A stretch of 64,000 nt of DNA, from the NCBI GenBank assembly GCA_025175895.1, contig CM045989.1, positions 131,825,272-131,889,271 on the forward strand, written 5' to 3'. Within the stretch, counting starts at the first letter, position 1. The number at the start of each line of letters is the position of its first letter. The DNA is from Wurfbainia villosa (lineage: Eukaryota > Streptophyta > Magnoliopsida > Zingiberales > Zingiberaceae). Made by a program: the position numbers and the translations under genes. Positions 9,379-21,818 of this stretch are shown here, piece after piece. The notes under the pieces were generated by a model. The model saw nothing but the letters and a program-made list of their open reading frames with translations, searched no databases and was not told the origin of the DNA.

Positions 9379-12300
9379 AAAAATTTGGTCCCCAAATTTC
9401 TGACTCATGTACGAGTATGAGATGTCACAATAATCATCTCAAGTATCCGGAGGAAAGTCACACATCTCAAGTGACTAAGTGGGGTACTGAGCTCGAATAT
9501 TATATTCCAGCTCTTATACGCTCTCAGCCAACCTATTAAGAGGTCAATTACTGTACCAGAGTGGAGTTCTATACTCGTACCCGATGGGAAACTTTGCCAG
9601 AATCGTAAGGTGAATCATGAATCACTATCAGAAATGATACTCAAGGTTACTCCATGAATATAATTCCATCAAGCGATCCAACGGAGTCTAGCTTACAGCT
9701 CGGAAGAAAATGAGCGGACCTAGCTAATCGATCATCGACTACCCAAATCCTATCAAGTCCTTTCCGAATTCTAGATAATCTCCCAACACAGTCTAACGTA
9801 CTAGGCTCTCACTTCATCACGGTACGTAACCCTACCGATCATAATATTCCACCTTTGCTTGTTGGCATACCCAACATCAACTACGGAATCATCCATGTCC
9901 CACATATCGTTCCACCAACTGGAACGTCTCAATACTCACTATTTTCGGATACACTCCGAATAAATCATCACTCTCGAATGAAGAGTCTCCTGAAGCAACT
10001 CTTCCTAAAGCGAATGCAACTCTGGGAACCACTATCCTTCCCAAAGACGGAGATTTATTCTCACAAGAGAAATTAATCCAATGTCCAAAATTCATTCTGT
10101 CACACAACACTATAAGTAACTGGAAGACTACAATGACTAATCTCGCTAGTTTCTCAACTAGCATACACATAATATACGTCTCATTCAACTGCATCGGGAT
10201 CGCTCCTAATCCCTGAAATGATGCATCTACGTACAATACCCTTCCATCCATATCGGACGAATTAACTAACACTGACCCAAAAGTCAGTCACCTTCTAGAC
10301 CTTGAAACCTAGCTTCACAAACTTCCGACCAGGTGATTCCCATCACATTCTTGGTCCAACAAGTTGACAGTATAGTATCGCTAAAACATGCTATTCTCAT
10401 TTATGGTAAATACCAAATCAATCTAAAGAAACCACAACTTCCTTCAAGATTGGGAATATATCCATAAATATATCCTCCACAGATATGATGACAATCGATC
10501 TCAAATACTCCAAGAGTACTTGATTCCTCAAATCCATGAATGACTAAATCGTCGATAAGTCTAACAACATTATCAATCAGCTCTATACACCTGAATCCTT
10601 TTACCCTACGCTAATGATAGCTCAATCATCACACCGACAATGATAATTGTACGACACTAAGTCACTACAATATCAAACCTCCAGTCGTAGGCCAACCCTA
10701 GGATATACACAGGTGTCATTTAGCTGATCTAAACAGATCATCTATCCTCAACGAAGGATATTCATTCACAATAACTACTGCATTCCATCATCGATAATCG
10801 ATGCATAACTCAAGGTCTGACTCTCTTCTAACAAAGAGTTACAAGTCTTTTCAAGAAGAAACACTTAGGCAGATAAATCTCCAATAGTGTTTAGCGACAC
10901 TGATACCCATAAAATCATCTCCCGGTATGAGGTCCCAATTATCAGGACTATTCTCGAAATCACCCTCCAATCGCATATTCCTACTTGCCCATGCAGTGGC
11001 AAGCCCGGGAGTTCATCCGAAACTATATCCGAATACTCTCAGATTATACGTACATCCGAGAGTCCTAGTATACCAACGCTCCAACAATCCAACTATCCGT
11101 AAGGATATGTCTATAGTAGAGGTATGTCTAGCAAAGGCTAAGGGTATCCCTTGCCTTCTTGGTTGTTGATCAACATCTCACCAAACGGTAGAGAAAATCA
11201 CCAACCACTAGTCGATAGGAACCCTTCGAACCCTATCCAAGAACGTTCTAGACAAAGATACCTGTAAACTACCAGTATCTCTCGATATATCTGCAAATAG
11301 TATAACCTAAAGTAATACCCCGAAGGACCTATCCTTCGGTCTTCTATACTTCTTCTCGAGTAATCATGTAAACTTGTCCAACATCTGTTCTGGACGGCTG
11401 AACTCATGTAGATGCAAAGACTATCATGGAGGTACAAACTGAAACAACTGCAATGGAGATGGGAAACACTGTTGTACTGGCAAGGGTACACATCTGGCTG
11501 AAAAATACTGAAGAACTGCCAACATCGTAGCACGATCCAACTCTGTGAAAGGTATAGCTGCAACTGGAGAATACTGCGTAGATACGACCATCATCGTAAA
11601 TCTCTTCTTTGTATAAAGCATAACCACGTCTGGGAAGGTAACAGTTGTCGTCGTCTGGGAAGGTAACAATTGTTGTCTGAACGTCTGAGTCTTCTGAGAT
11701 GTCTTCGGCTGATACTGCTGAGTAATTTACTTCTTCCGGATGAAAGTATCAAAGAACTCCAACTATATCTGGGGTAGTAGATCGCTGCTGATGTGATAAC
11801 CTAATCTTCTGTAATAATCTCGGCTTTCGAGGTTGTGGATCGTCCGCTCGAAAGCATCATCCATAGTCTTCAACTGAGTCTTCAAAATACATACTCTCCT
11901 CGTAGATACCGGCTGCTTATAGTAGAAACAGATACAATGGTCCATCGAATAATCTGACTCTGTGTCTCGTCGTAACCCGCACTGCACACACATAATCTCC
12001 TTTCGGAGTCTTTCCTCTGAGTTCGCTGATAAACATGAGAAGCTGCTGACAATCTACAATCGCTCTTCTATGATCGGAAAACTCTCCAATAGTCGCTCGT
12101 GACTTACGACTTTAATCTTGCTCCTTTTATCCAACATTTGGAGATTTCGAATTCCAATAATTTGACTCGCAATATCTGCTTATCAAATCTCCAACTCTTT
12201 AAAACACTTACTACGGAGTCATTTCTATACACATGACTCGGTCTATACACTTCCGGTAGGATCTGGTAGGAGATCCAAACATCATGATCAAGATGTCAAC

Positions 12301-13158
12301 TGATAACCCGTGGGTGGTCAAAACCAACCCAATCACATTCTTGGGCTATTAAATAGTCATAACCTTCGCAAGTCTAATGACTCTGCATGGTACCTTCGTA
12401 ATCAAACGATCACCCTACTCGATGCCCAAGAATTCCCTGACAATGAGTCAAAGAAGATGACGGGGGAAAATACTATCTCACAACATCACTGCACTGTGAC
12501 CAAGTGATACATTATTTCCCGAAGGTTATTTCCTATCTCTTCCACCAAGTACCGGCTAAAATCCGGATAATGGTATTCAACTAACACTACTATCTTCGTA
12601 TAACCCGAGTCAAGTACTCCAAAAGTACTCCCAATGTTATACAACCTAGAATAACCAACTCAGGGATCAACATTCCTATGAATATCATCCCCTAATTTTC
12701 TACTATCTGCATCAACAATAGTATACTCGCTTAGTCCAATACCTCGCAGATAATAATCTGGCGAGTATAATTAGTGAAAATCCCTAGGACTGTAATCTTT
12801 GATCTCCACAAGAGATGTGACTACTTAACCCCTGCTTCCGACTCTGTATCAATCGGCTCTCAAAGGTAATTACCTTTTTGATAGTAGGTACATGTCTAAT
12901 AATCTCAATATGTCGTTTCCGTGATCATCTCAAATCACGGTTACGGATAGTGACCAACACCCTACACGTCATCCATGTTATAAGCAACTAAATGCATAGG
13001 CAATAGAAGGATATGTAATAACAATTAACATACCTTAAACCTTGTAGCTCGGAGATGTCCACAACAGCCAGATCCCAGAACTCACGAAACAAAACTGAGT
13101 AAAGCAAAACTCGATGTCCGAACGAAATCAAATCCGAAAATGGACTTCGCAACCTAGG
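9379..13158 (-). pseudogene. LARD1 interior with decayed gypsy gag-pol
   Basis: No frame is intact. On minus, 10272-9889 keeps a gypsy RNase H signature (DMDGRVLYVDASFQGLGAI then PMQ), and about 9820-9570 aligns with the better kept integrase remnant of LARD2. The rest, toward the PBS, holds only short frames; two (11993-11763 and 11669-11424) may be gag remnants but I cannot name a domain. The same lesions are in LARD2, so decay came before amplification. Confidence 0.75.
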
Positions 13159-13170
13159 GCTCTGATACCA
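13159..13170 (-). promoter_or_regulatory. LARD1 primer-binding site
   Basis: GCTCTGATACCA on plus is TGGTATCAGAGC on minus, complementary to the initiator Met-tRNA 3' end. It lies 7 bases inside the right LTR, which makes that the 5' LTR. Confidence 0.9.
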
Positions 13171-13177
13171 ATAAAAT

Positions 13178-16100
13178 TGTCACGCCCCGGGAGTATGCCG
13201 TGCCAAAAAGCAAACGGACGACATCTCCCCTGTACGTGGCAACATATCGGGTTAATACAAGGCCCATAGGCCCACAACAACAATATGATATACACAGATA
13301 TCAACATATCAAACATACTAAACACAGCGGAAACAATACAAATAGATCAACAAGATACAAAGACCAACTGTGCACTCCGGAGTGACTTGACACGATAAGA
13401 ATCATAACAGAAATCGAATCAAAGACCAAATACATACAATATGTCCGTATATCACAAATACGGAAACAATACAGGGAAAAACCCAAACCAACAATCCGTA
13501 AGGATACAACAACATGGAAAACATATCCATTCGTCCGGTGTGAGATGGGATCAGCTGGCGGAGCTCCGAACATCCAAGGAATCTTCTACTTGTTATCTGG
13601 GTGACAGGAAGCCCAGGGTCCCGGGGTGGTGAGTATAAACTCAGGGGTAATATATAGAAAGTGCATGAACAACATATAAGGATAGATCTACAAGTATACA
13701 TGTGAAGATCTACAGGTATACAGTATGAGTCCAATAGACATACAGCCATATCCAAATCTAATAACAAGTAACTACAGTAAAATCATACTCAAGGTATATA
13801 CTAAACTGATCAACTGAACATAAAGTAATGTACCAACGTACCTGACGGCCTGCAACACCATAAGCTATATCATCCTGACAGATATACAATAACATAATCC
13901 ATATAATGTACCAGGTCAATCCCATACCTGACCAATACTCCAACATATGAACAGTATATGATCACCTGTACTAACAACCTGTTCAGATACACAATGACAT
14001 GATACTAATCAAATGCATATAACAGTCTGAATCAACGCATGTATCATGCTCAACACATAACAGTAAATAAAATGCAAATGACATGTATCATGATGAACAA
14101 CCATATGCAGCAATCATAGCTCAATCAAATGCAACATCTCACAGGCATATGTAAAACATATATCAAATACATGCATACATATATATCAGCAATGCATATG
14201 CATGGTCATGCTCACAAGACCACTCGCTACCACGACCCCAGTGTGGCCTAGGTGGCAGGACATGACAACTATCCCGACTCCAGCCGCCACCACTCTTGAG
14301 TGACCGAGTTGGGTAGTATGAAACAGTAGCTAGCCCGCCATAGAGCTATATGCTACCCACACGGGGGTCCCTGCTGCTAGCTGCTCCGTCCCTACCCATG
14401 AGTAGACGAGCACCACACCCAGGACAACTGCACATCACACGACCACTGTCTATAGTGGGTGAGTGCGCTAACTACCACTCCGCACAGTGGCCAAGTGCGC
14501 ATCTCCAGCTACCACCATCCATAGTGGCCGAGAATGGCACGCACACCAATGCTCTGCCCTCAACCCTACAACCACTACCCCGAGTGGCCGGGGAGGCAGG
14601 ATGACTGACGACTCGTCTCAACCACAAGGCAGACCCAATCATCAGCATGTATGAAATGTAATGATGCATAGCTCACACACAAATCCTCGCAACACTCCCT
14701 AACTCATGGGGAGACCTAGTCAAACAAATGTCAACCATGCAAGGACGACAAATCCGTAATTACAACCTATTTACCTATGTACAGATAAATAGATCCGTCA
14801 AACTAACACACTGATATGTATACGATACAACGACCGACCTCATAATTTGGACTCATCACCTAACCTAGTGATGCAACCCAGTAACCCAATTTGAGGTCAT
14901 AAAAATAACCCTAACCACATGTACTTACTAAACATCTATCAGCTAACACATAATAGGGTTTTATAGTTCCTATCCGTGCTAGATAATCAATGAAGTAACA
15001 GAGTATATATCTCAAAGGTCAAAGGCAGTACAAGCATACGATTAAATATGAGTGGATCTAAGGTAAACAGGTATATACATATATCCAAGATCATGCACTG
15101 GAATTGATCAAAACTACCGGACCAGGTAGATATTACCCACCTGATACGAAGCTCGAATAATCCTCACGGCCGCGGACCCACTTCGTATCCCAAACCTGTA
15201 CAATAATAGCAATAATGATTAAGTACAAGTATCCAACAAACATAGGAACTAAATACTACATCATTCTTATACTCACATCCTTTCCTCGTCTACGAGGTAG
15301 AAACTCCGATTAACCCAATTTGATACCTAAAACCAAACTCACAATAGATCACCAACATCCAAAGATCTATTAAAGTAAATAGATCTAAATACACTCAAAT
15401 AACTATCCAATCATCTAAACATAATCCCAATACTCAGAACAACCCAAGCTCACCACCAATCAATCGAAATCACCACAACCAAGCAATTCATACACACACA
15501 CACACCAACATTCACAACCACGATACCCATCCCAACAAATGTAACAAACAACAAAATCCATCAAATTTCATCCCTACGATCACCATTACAAACTCAATCC
15601 ACAAACAATATCTATTACCTCACAAATTCCCCATCGTGATCAATAAACAGAAAACACCACGAACAATCTAGCAATTACCACTGAACTACAAGGTAACAAG
15701 ATCTTACCGTGCTGATCTCTCCACCAAAATCAAATGTTAACAATTGAATCACACTCTGAAACTAAGCTATAGCAGTAGCTTACCATCCCTCTCAACCTAG
15801 CTTCAAATCCATCTGCCTTTGACAGAAAACCATCGAATACCATAGATGACAATAATAAGGATAACAAAGCTTACCAATCAGCTCTTCACCGGCAATGTTT
15901 CTCCCCTGTTCACTGTCGACCATCAAACTCCACAAACTGCCCAAAAACCATAGATCTAAGCTACTGGCAACGAAAATCACAAGGATGGATTTCATCCAAA
16001 TCAAGGGAAATAGATCGCATGCTTACCCAAATCTCGGCAGAGCTCGTGAATCCCAGCTCACAGCCATAGACTTCATCGAATCGCTGTTGACCCCTAGCTC

Positions 16101-16733
16101 CCAGCGAGGACTGGAATCAAGCTCGGGAACCCGAAATCAGAGATCCCCTCCGCCGATGATTGGCATGGCAACTCCTAAATCCGGCAAAACGAAGGGTCGG
16201 TGATGAACTGGCTCGGTAGTCGTGGTGGTCGTATCATGCTACGAAGCACCCGTTGGCTGGAAGAGCTCACTCTCGCCGAGCTCGGGAGGGAGAGGCACCG
16301 GCGATGGCGCACCGGGGAGAATGCAATCGCCGGCGGTAGCGGTGATTCGAAAAAGCGATGGTGCGGAGGAGAGCAAGAAATCATGAGAGAAAGAAATCAC
16401 GATCGAAGCCTTTTAAAAGTGGTTCGGCAGTTTGGTTCATTTAATCCCTTTAAGCTCGTTCGACCAACCCAAACTAGTTCAGGTCCAACCCAAGTTCAAT
16501 CCAAACGGATTTAACCCATTTCCAGCCCAATTAATTCAGCCCATTAGATTCATCCCATTAGCTTCAGCCCAATGGATTCAGCTCAATTTCAAACCCCATC
16601 ACTAATTAAACCCAATTAACCCACTTATTGAGCCCAATTTAATCCACTAATTAAACTCAATTAACCCACTAATTAAATCCAATTAATAAAAGGGTTAATC
16701 CATATAATAAATTTTTTTTTACCATATTCTACA
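13178..16733 (-). repeat. LARD1 5' LTR (right)
   Basis: It is 3556 bp with the same ends as the left LTR. It repeats all the same modules, including the stem-loop array at 14225-14590 (units from 14443). Differences from the left LTR cluster at 15520-15650 and 16185-16215; elsewhere they are single-base changes. Confidence 0.92.
14225..14590. repeat. stem-loop array in LARD1 right LTR
   Basis: The same series of 16-base CCAC/GTGG inverted repeats as at 6881-7240, with the first clear unit at 14443-14458. Sequence and spacing are almost unchanged. Confidence 0.8.
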
Positions 16734-16738
16734 AAAAT
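16734..16738 (+). repeat. target-site duplication of LARD1, right copy
   Basis: AAAAT, identical to 5820-5824. Copy A gag resumes directly after it. Confidence 0.93.
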
Positions 16739-17776
16739 CACATGTGTTTTTAGTGTAGAAAAAATGGGCACTATAAGAGCAAGTGTCCAAAAAGAGTCAA
16801 GAATGCTCAACTGACACCAAAAGTCAATGAAAAGCCTAAGGATGTTGGAGCTCCAACAATCTAGAGCAAGGAGCATATTATTTGCTTCAAATGCAATCAA
16901 AGGGGCCACTATTGGACTCAATGCCCTAGGAGGAGAAAGTAAACTAAGGGCAAAGAAGGAGCATCACATGTAGGGGGAGTTTCTAAAGCAAACCCTAAGG
17001 TATCATTTATTAATGTACCTTCAAATTTTAGTGTCAAGAAGCATGCTAGGAATAATTTTAATTCACTTGCTATTGTTCATAATGATAAAAAATATACTAG
17101 TAGCAATAAATATTTTTTCTTAGGTGCTAAGTGTGATAATTTTACATCTAAGGATAATTCAATACCTAGCCAACCTAAGAATGTCAACAACCTAGGCATT
17201 AATCCCAAGAACCATAGACATATGCCTAGGAAAAAAAGAAATTCCCAAAAGGTTAATGAAAAAGAAAAAAATAGGAAAATTAGAGTTAGAGAACCAAGCT
17301 TTGAGGTCAAAGCTTGAGAAATTAGAGAAGATCCTTAGGAAGATGCAAAATCCAATTCAAGGGTCTAATGGGCAAAACTTAAATGTTAGCAGGAAAGATT
17401 TAGTTAAGGGCAAGGAAGGTTTGAGTCACAAGCCTAAGCCCAAGAAGACCATACAAACCTACCATAGTGTTTCATTTGATTATGAAACCATCCATAGGTC
17501 TAAGAAAACCAAGGTTAATAGGGAAGTATCCCTAAGACTAACCATGGTAAGTGCCTAGTAGCTAAGGTTTCTTCGAAACCTAGGAAGGTCACCAAGAAGG
17601 TTACAAGGGGAGTTACCTCTAAGGTTAACCTAGATAAGACCCAAATAACCAAGGCTTCCAAGCTTAGGAGGGTCATTAGGAAGGTCTTAAGGGAGGATAT
17701 CCCTTGTGAGTACCTATTTAACCCAAGGAGCTCCAATAGGTATCGGGTTCCTAGGAGCGTGATTCTCTCACGCTAA
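16739..17776 (+). pseudogene. gag: copy A gag, C-terminal part (two CCHC knuckles)
   Basis: It resumes with the first knuckle, where a TAG replaces the Glu codon after CF, giving C-x2-C-x4-HYKSKC. The second knuckle is CFKCNQRGHYWTQC. Then follow a KYFFLGAK block, a coiled coil (KIGKLELENQALRSKLEKLE), the YHSVSFDYET block and the basic repeats, ending with RYRVPRSVILSR and TAA at 17774-17776. Several stops and frameshifts interrupt it. In related full-length elements a similar WVPKS motif sits just before protease, but here the ORF ends. Confidence 0.82.
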
Positions 17777-18509
17777 ATGGGTTAGGGTGTGCCAACCCTA
17801 AGTGGATGGGTAGTTAACCTAATCATGGTAGAGTTGACACTTTAGGGCATTTTCAAAGTAATGTGATACTTTAAAAATAAGGTTAGAATCTTAATCCTAA
17901 AGATTTTAGGATATGCCAATAGAATTTGAGAAGTATGAAAAATCAATCAAAGTTGGCACAATTAGGTTTTAGAGTCATGGTGTGCCATTTTGGATTTTTG
18001 GCACACTTGGGAGATTGATCCATTATGACAAATTTGGGTTTAATCCTAGGAAATGACAATTAGGTGTGAAACTTAGGTATTTTTATACCTTCATTTTATA
18101 AAATTGCCATGTTTTGTTTGTCATATGCCATGTCATGACATCATGCTTATATTATCATTTTAAATGTCATGATTTATATTTAGGTTAATGTTAATGTCAT
18201 GTCATACTTAGGATATATTTTTATGTCATGACATCATGTATCATTGGCACATGCTTAATTATGTTATTATTTATGCCATGATCATCATTCATGCATTTAG
18301 GTTAATTAAAATTAATCTAAGGACAATAACATGATTTGAAGTCCCAAGTATAAGGGAATCAAATAGAGTTGCCTAGAAAAATACATGAAACCCAAAGAAC
18401 CAAAACCCATATCTCACATTAAATTGACTTGTGTGTGTATTTATACACTCTAGATATATGTTAGATGTTAGGAAAATGAGTTAAGTTCAAGGTGCATAGA
18501 TGTTGCATC
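17777..18509 (+). other. copy A noncoding interior, first part
   Basis: AT-rich sequence conserved with copies B and E, with no plausible ORF. It begins ATGGGTTAGGGTGTGCC right after gag. It has two copies of the perfect palindrome ATGTCATGACAT (18130-18141, 18223-18234) and related TGTCATG repeats. It is interrupted at the solo LTR. Confidence 0.75.
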
Positions 18510-20065
18510 TGTTAGGAACGTTGGACGTCGCTAGAGAGGGGGGGGGGTGAATAGCGTTTCACTTCATTTGATGGAATTCATTCGATCGTATTTGTCTATA
18601 AAACTTGTTATGCACAGCAGAAATAATAAAGCATAAACTAACACAAAGACAAACACTCACATAAAATGCACAAGCATATAACATGGTTCGGAACCTAGGA
18701 TTCTTACTCTATGGGTCGAGCTCAAGTGATGCACACCACCACTAATAAACTCATTCTCGGAACAATCCGGAGGTGGAGAAACCTCTTACAATATTTACAA
18801 TAATAAACAAGATAGATACAAGCAAATACAATGAAATACAAGTAAAGAAAACTTTACAACGAAGATCACTTTTGCTTTCTTGTTTAGTTGCTTGGACTAC
18901 TCTTGAAGACCCTGAAATGCACTAGCACTTCGCCTTAAATCGCCCCAAGAACCATTGCCAAAATCCTCCTTCTTGTGCTCCTTATAAAGCTGCAACTCGG
19001 GTTGATTTACACATAGCAGTTGACTGCCCCTGTAGACATTATCTCACAACTGTTTAATCCACGCTGGAAAAACTCTAACGGATACCCTAGCAATCATCGC
19101 TCTCACCATCACGATCACGCTGGTAGTCGATCGACCGATCAACTACGAGCTTCGTGTCGCGATAAGCTTATAACGATCATTAAACCCTAGCGATCGCCAA
19201 GGCTTGCATAATCGCCAAAGCTTCACCCGAGCAGTTGAAACTTAGTCGACTACTTGACCAGTCGATTGGTTATAATCCCAATCGATTAATGCAAGTTGAC
19301 TAAGCTGCTAAGTGTCAAAACACTTGACCAATCGACTGGTCCATAACCCCAGTCGACTGATAAACCTCAAACATGAGATTTAACCCAAATATGATCCCCT
19401 CATACTTAATAGACCACCCTTAGCCTAGACCTAAGCCTTCAAGCCACCTTTATCAGCCTCATGCCTATTCGGTCCCTCCAAGTCATCCTTGACTTGTTCA
19501 TCCATACGCTAGCCTCCAGGTGCTTCCATCGGCTATTGTCATGCTAACCGGTTCTACTTTGCCAAGACACATTTAGGCTTACACTTCTAAGACACACGCT
19601 TGGACTTTACATAGCCAAACATTGGACTTTACGCCTCCAATATCACACCCTCGAACTTCCCAAATGCCAAGATCCATTTGGACTTATACCGCTAAGACTT
19701 CATGCTTGGACTTTACACTGCCAAACATTGGACTTATGCTGCCAAGACCCATGCTTGAACTTTACGATGCTAATATCACACTCTTGGACTTCCCTTGCCA
19801 ACTCCATGTTGGACTTTTTAATTGCCAAGACCCATGCTCGGACTTTCCAATTGCCAAGTACCCAATGACTTGGAATTTACCATTGCCAAGTACTAATGAC
19901 TTGGACTTTCCATGCCAAGTACATAAGACTTGGACTTCTCAAATGCCAAGACCATTCTTGGACTTTCCATGACAATCACATTGTCATACATTCTATCGAA
20001 CATTAAAATACTACTCAAATCAAACCGAGTCTAGTCAATCGTGACCTGGGCTGATTGCACCAATA
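18510..20065 (-). repeat. solo LTR of the gag-only family inserted in copy A
   Basis: Read on minus it runs from TATTGGTGCAATC at 20065 to CCTAACA at 18510, about 1556 bp, with the family's features: CCAAG repeat units at 19600-19975, GTCGAC palindromes near 19240-19370 and the G-tract by the LTR end (18538-18548). No interior or second LTR is present, so it is a recombinant solo LTR. The flanks GCATC (18505-18509) and ACATC (20066-20070) look like a TSD with one change. Removing it restores the sequence seen in copies B and E. Confidence 0.85.
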
Positions 20066-21099
20066 ACATCTAGATGAACTCAAACTCATCTCAATCATAA
20101 GTATAAATCATGAGGAAAACTAGTATACAAGTCATGTATACTTAGACCACAGACCATGATTGAAATTAAGGTTTTAAAAACATTTCAAAATCATTTTGAA
20201 AAACCTTGGTGAAGTCTATCTTTTGATAGCAATTACCATTGAAGAAGTTGATACAAAGTAAGTCAAAAACATTGAAAGTTTTAATGGGTTTGAACTTTGT
20301 ATCAATCTCACAATTTAATGGGTATTTTCATATAAAAATATTTTTCACCCATAATGATTGACATAAATATTATGCATATGAATTTTTGTAATTTTTCAAA
20401 TTATGTATAATAATTATGATTTTTGAAAAACCATTTTTGAAACTGTTTTCTGCGTTTGCAGAAATTAGTTGATTGCCGCTTGAGGGCAGTCAACTGATAC
20501 TGATGGCAGTCGAGTGATTGTTGATCAAGTTGACTGCTGGGCTGATTTTGGGTAAATAAGGTTTGTTTAGCCCATTTTCAGTCATCCCTAGCTACCTTAA
20601 CTGCTCCTAATCCTAGGATATGCTTTGGAAAGCATGGGAAGGGTGAAATATCATTGAAAATGATTAGGAGAGTTATTTTGGGTGGAGAATCAAATTTTAG
20701 GGTGTGTGAAAGTTTAAGTTTTAACTTTTGCTTTTAATTTTGATGGTCTAGTGTTCCTATTGGCTTAGGAACTCTCCAAGAACATTGTTGGTGCAATGGT
20801 AAAGGGGGAGCAAACCTTTAGGGGGAGGTTATCCTTTAAGGGATGATGTATGAGTTTTTTTCCTTCAAAGGGGAAAATTTAGAGAATAGTGAGGATTGTC
20901 TCTCATTTAGTGATATGTGATTTATCACTAGGAAGAGTGAAGACATCCTAAATATTTTTGGACCAAGTGGGAGAATGTGTTATCTAATTGGGATACGAGA
21001 TATGGATACCCTTGGGGGAGACTTTTTGACGTATGTCAAAAATGGGGAGAATTGATGGCTTGAGTTAGGTAGCCTAACTCAAAGGTTTTGTTAAACATC
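20066..21099 (+). other. copy A noncoding interior, second part
   Basis: Continues the conserved noncoding half: the TCTATCTTTTGATAGCAA inverted motif, an AT-rich stretch, a short GTCGA/GTCAACTG repeat patch at 20470-20540, and GGGGGAG-rich blocks at 20800-21060. I see no coding region. Confidence 0.7.
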
Positions 21100-21113
21100 A
21101 AAAAGGGAGAGAT
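21100..21113 (+). promoter_or_regulatory. copy A polypurine tract
   Basis: AAAAAGGGAGAGAT directly before the 3' LTR; identical or nearly so in copies B (28203-28216) and E (55938-55951). Confidence 0.85.
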
Positions 21114-21818
21114 TATTGGTGCAATCAACCCAAGTCACAATTGACCAGACTCAAGTAGTATTTTGATGTTTAACAAAATGATTGACAATGTGATTGTCAT
21201 GGAAAGTCCAAGAATGGTCTTGGCATTTGAGAAGTCCAAGTCATGTGTACTTGGCAAAGAAAGTCTAAGTCATGGGAACTTGGCAATGGAAAGTCCAAGT
21301 CATAGGTACTTGACAATTGAAAAGTCCAAATCATGGGTACTTGACAAGGAAAGCTCAAAGGTATAGTTTTGGCGGCATAAGTCCAAGTTGTAGTCTTATC
21401 GGCATAAAGTCCAAGTGAATTTTGGCGGTGAAAGTGTAAGTATAGATACTTGGCAATTGGGAAGTCCAAGGGTGTGATATTGGCGGCGTAAAGTCCAAGC
21501 TGTAGTCTTGGCGACATAAGATCAATGTTTGACCGCGTAAAGTCCATGCGTTTGTCTTGGCGGCATAAGTCCAAATATACCTTGGCAAAGTAGACCCAGT
21601 TAGCATGACAATAGTCAATAGAAGCACTTGAAGGCTAGCGTATAGATGAACAAGTCATGGAGGACTTGGAGGGATCCAATAGACTTGAGGCTGATGGAGG
21701 TGGCTAGAAAGCTTAGGTCTAGGCTAAGGGTGATTTATCAAGTATAAGACGATCATACTTTAGTTAAACCTCATGTTTGAGATTTATTAGTCAACAAGGG
21801 TTATGGATCAGTCAACTG
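21114..21818 (+). repeat. copy A 3' LTR, left part (U3)
   Basis: It begins TATTGGTGCAATC (TG changed to TA) and includes an AAGTCCAAG...CTTGG repeat array at 21197-21590, then the GACTTGGAGGGATCC block. It stops at the AACTG target of copy B and resumes at 29938. The long minus-strand open frames here come from the repeat period, not from genes. Confidence 0.87.

Larger units (their letters stand above)
5825..16733 (-). mobile_element. LARD1: long-LTR non-autonomous Ty3/gypsy derivative
   Basis: Two ~3.55-kb direct repeats (5825-9363 and 13178-16733) flank a 3.8-kb interior with no intact ORF. Polarity is minus: the PBS (GCTCTGATACCA on plus, 13159-13170) sits just inside the right LTR and a polypurine tract (plus TTCTCCCCCACTTAT) just inside the left one. 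The LTRs have TG..CA ends and the TSD is AAAAT. Decayed RNase H and integrase fragments on minus show gypsy ancestry. The iMet PBS, long LTR and AGTGGGGGAGAA tract fit Tekay/Del-type chromoviruses. The form matches large retrotransposon derivatives (LARDs). LARD2 is a second member with the same broken interior, so the family moved using enzymes supplied in trans. Confidence 0.92.

Noticed and set aside
13159..13170. Possible tRNA gene fragment
   Set aside because: It is the 12-base primer-binding site complementary to iMet tRNA; no tRNA cloverleaf is present.
18538..18548. G-run as a possible quadruplex or telomere-like site
   Set aside because: It is the complement of the CACCCCCC tract common to all LTR ends here, a single run rather than four.
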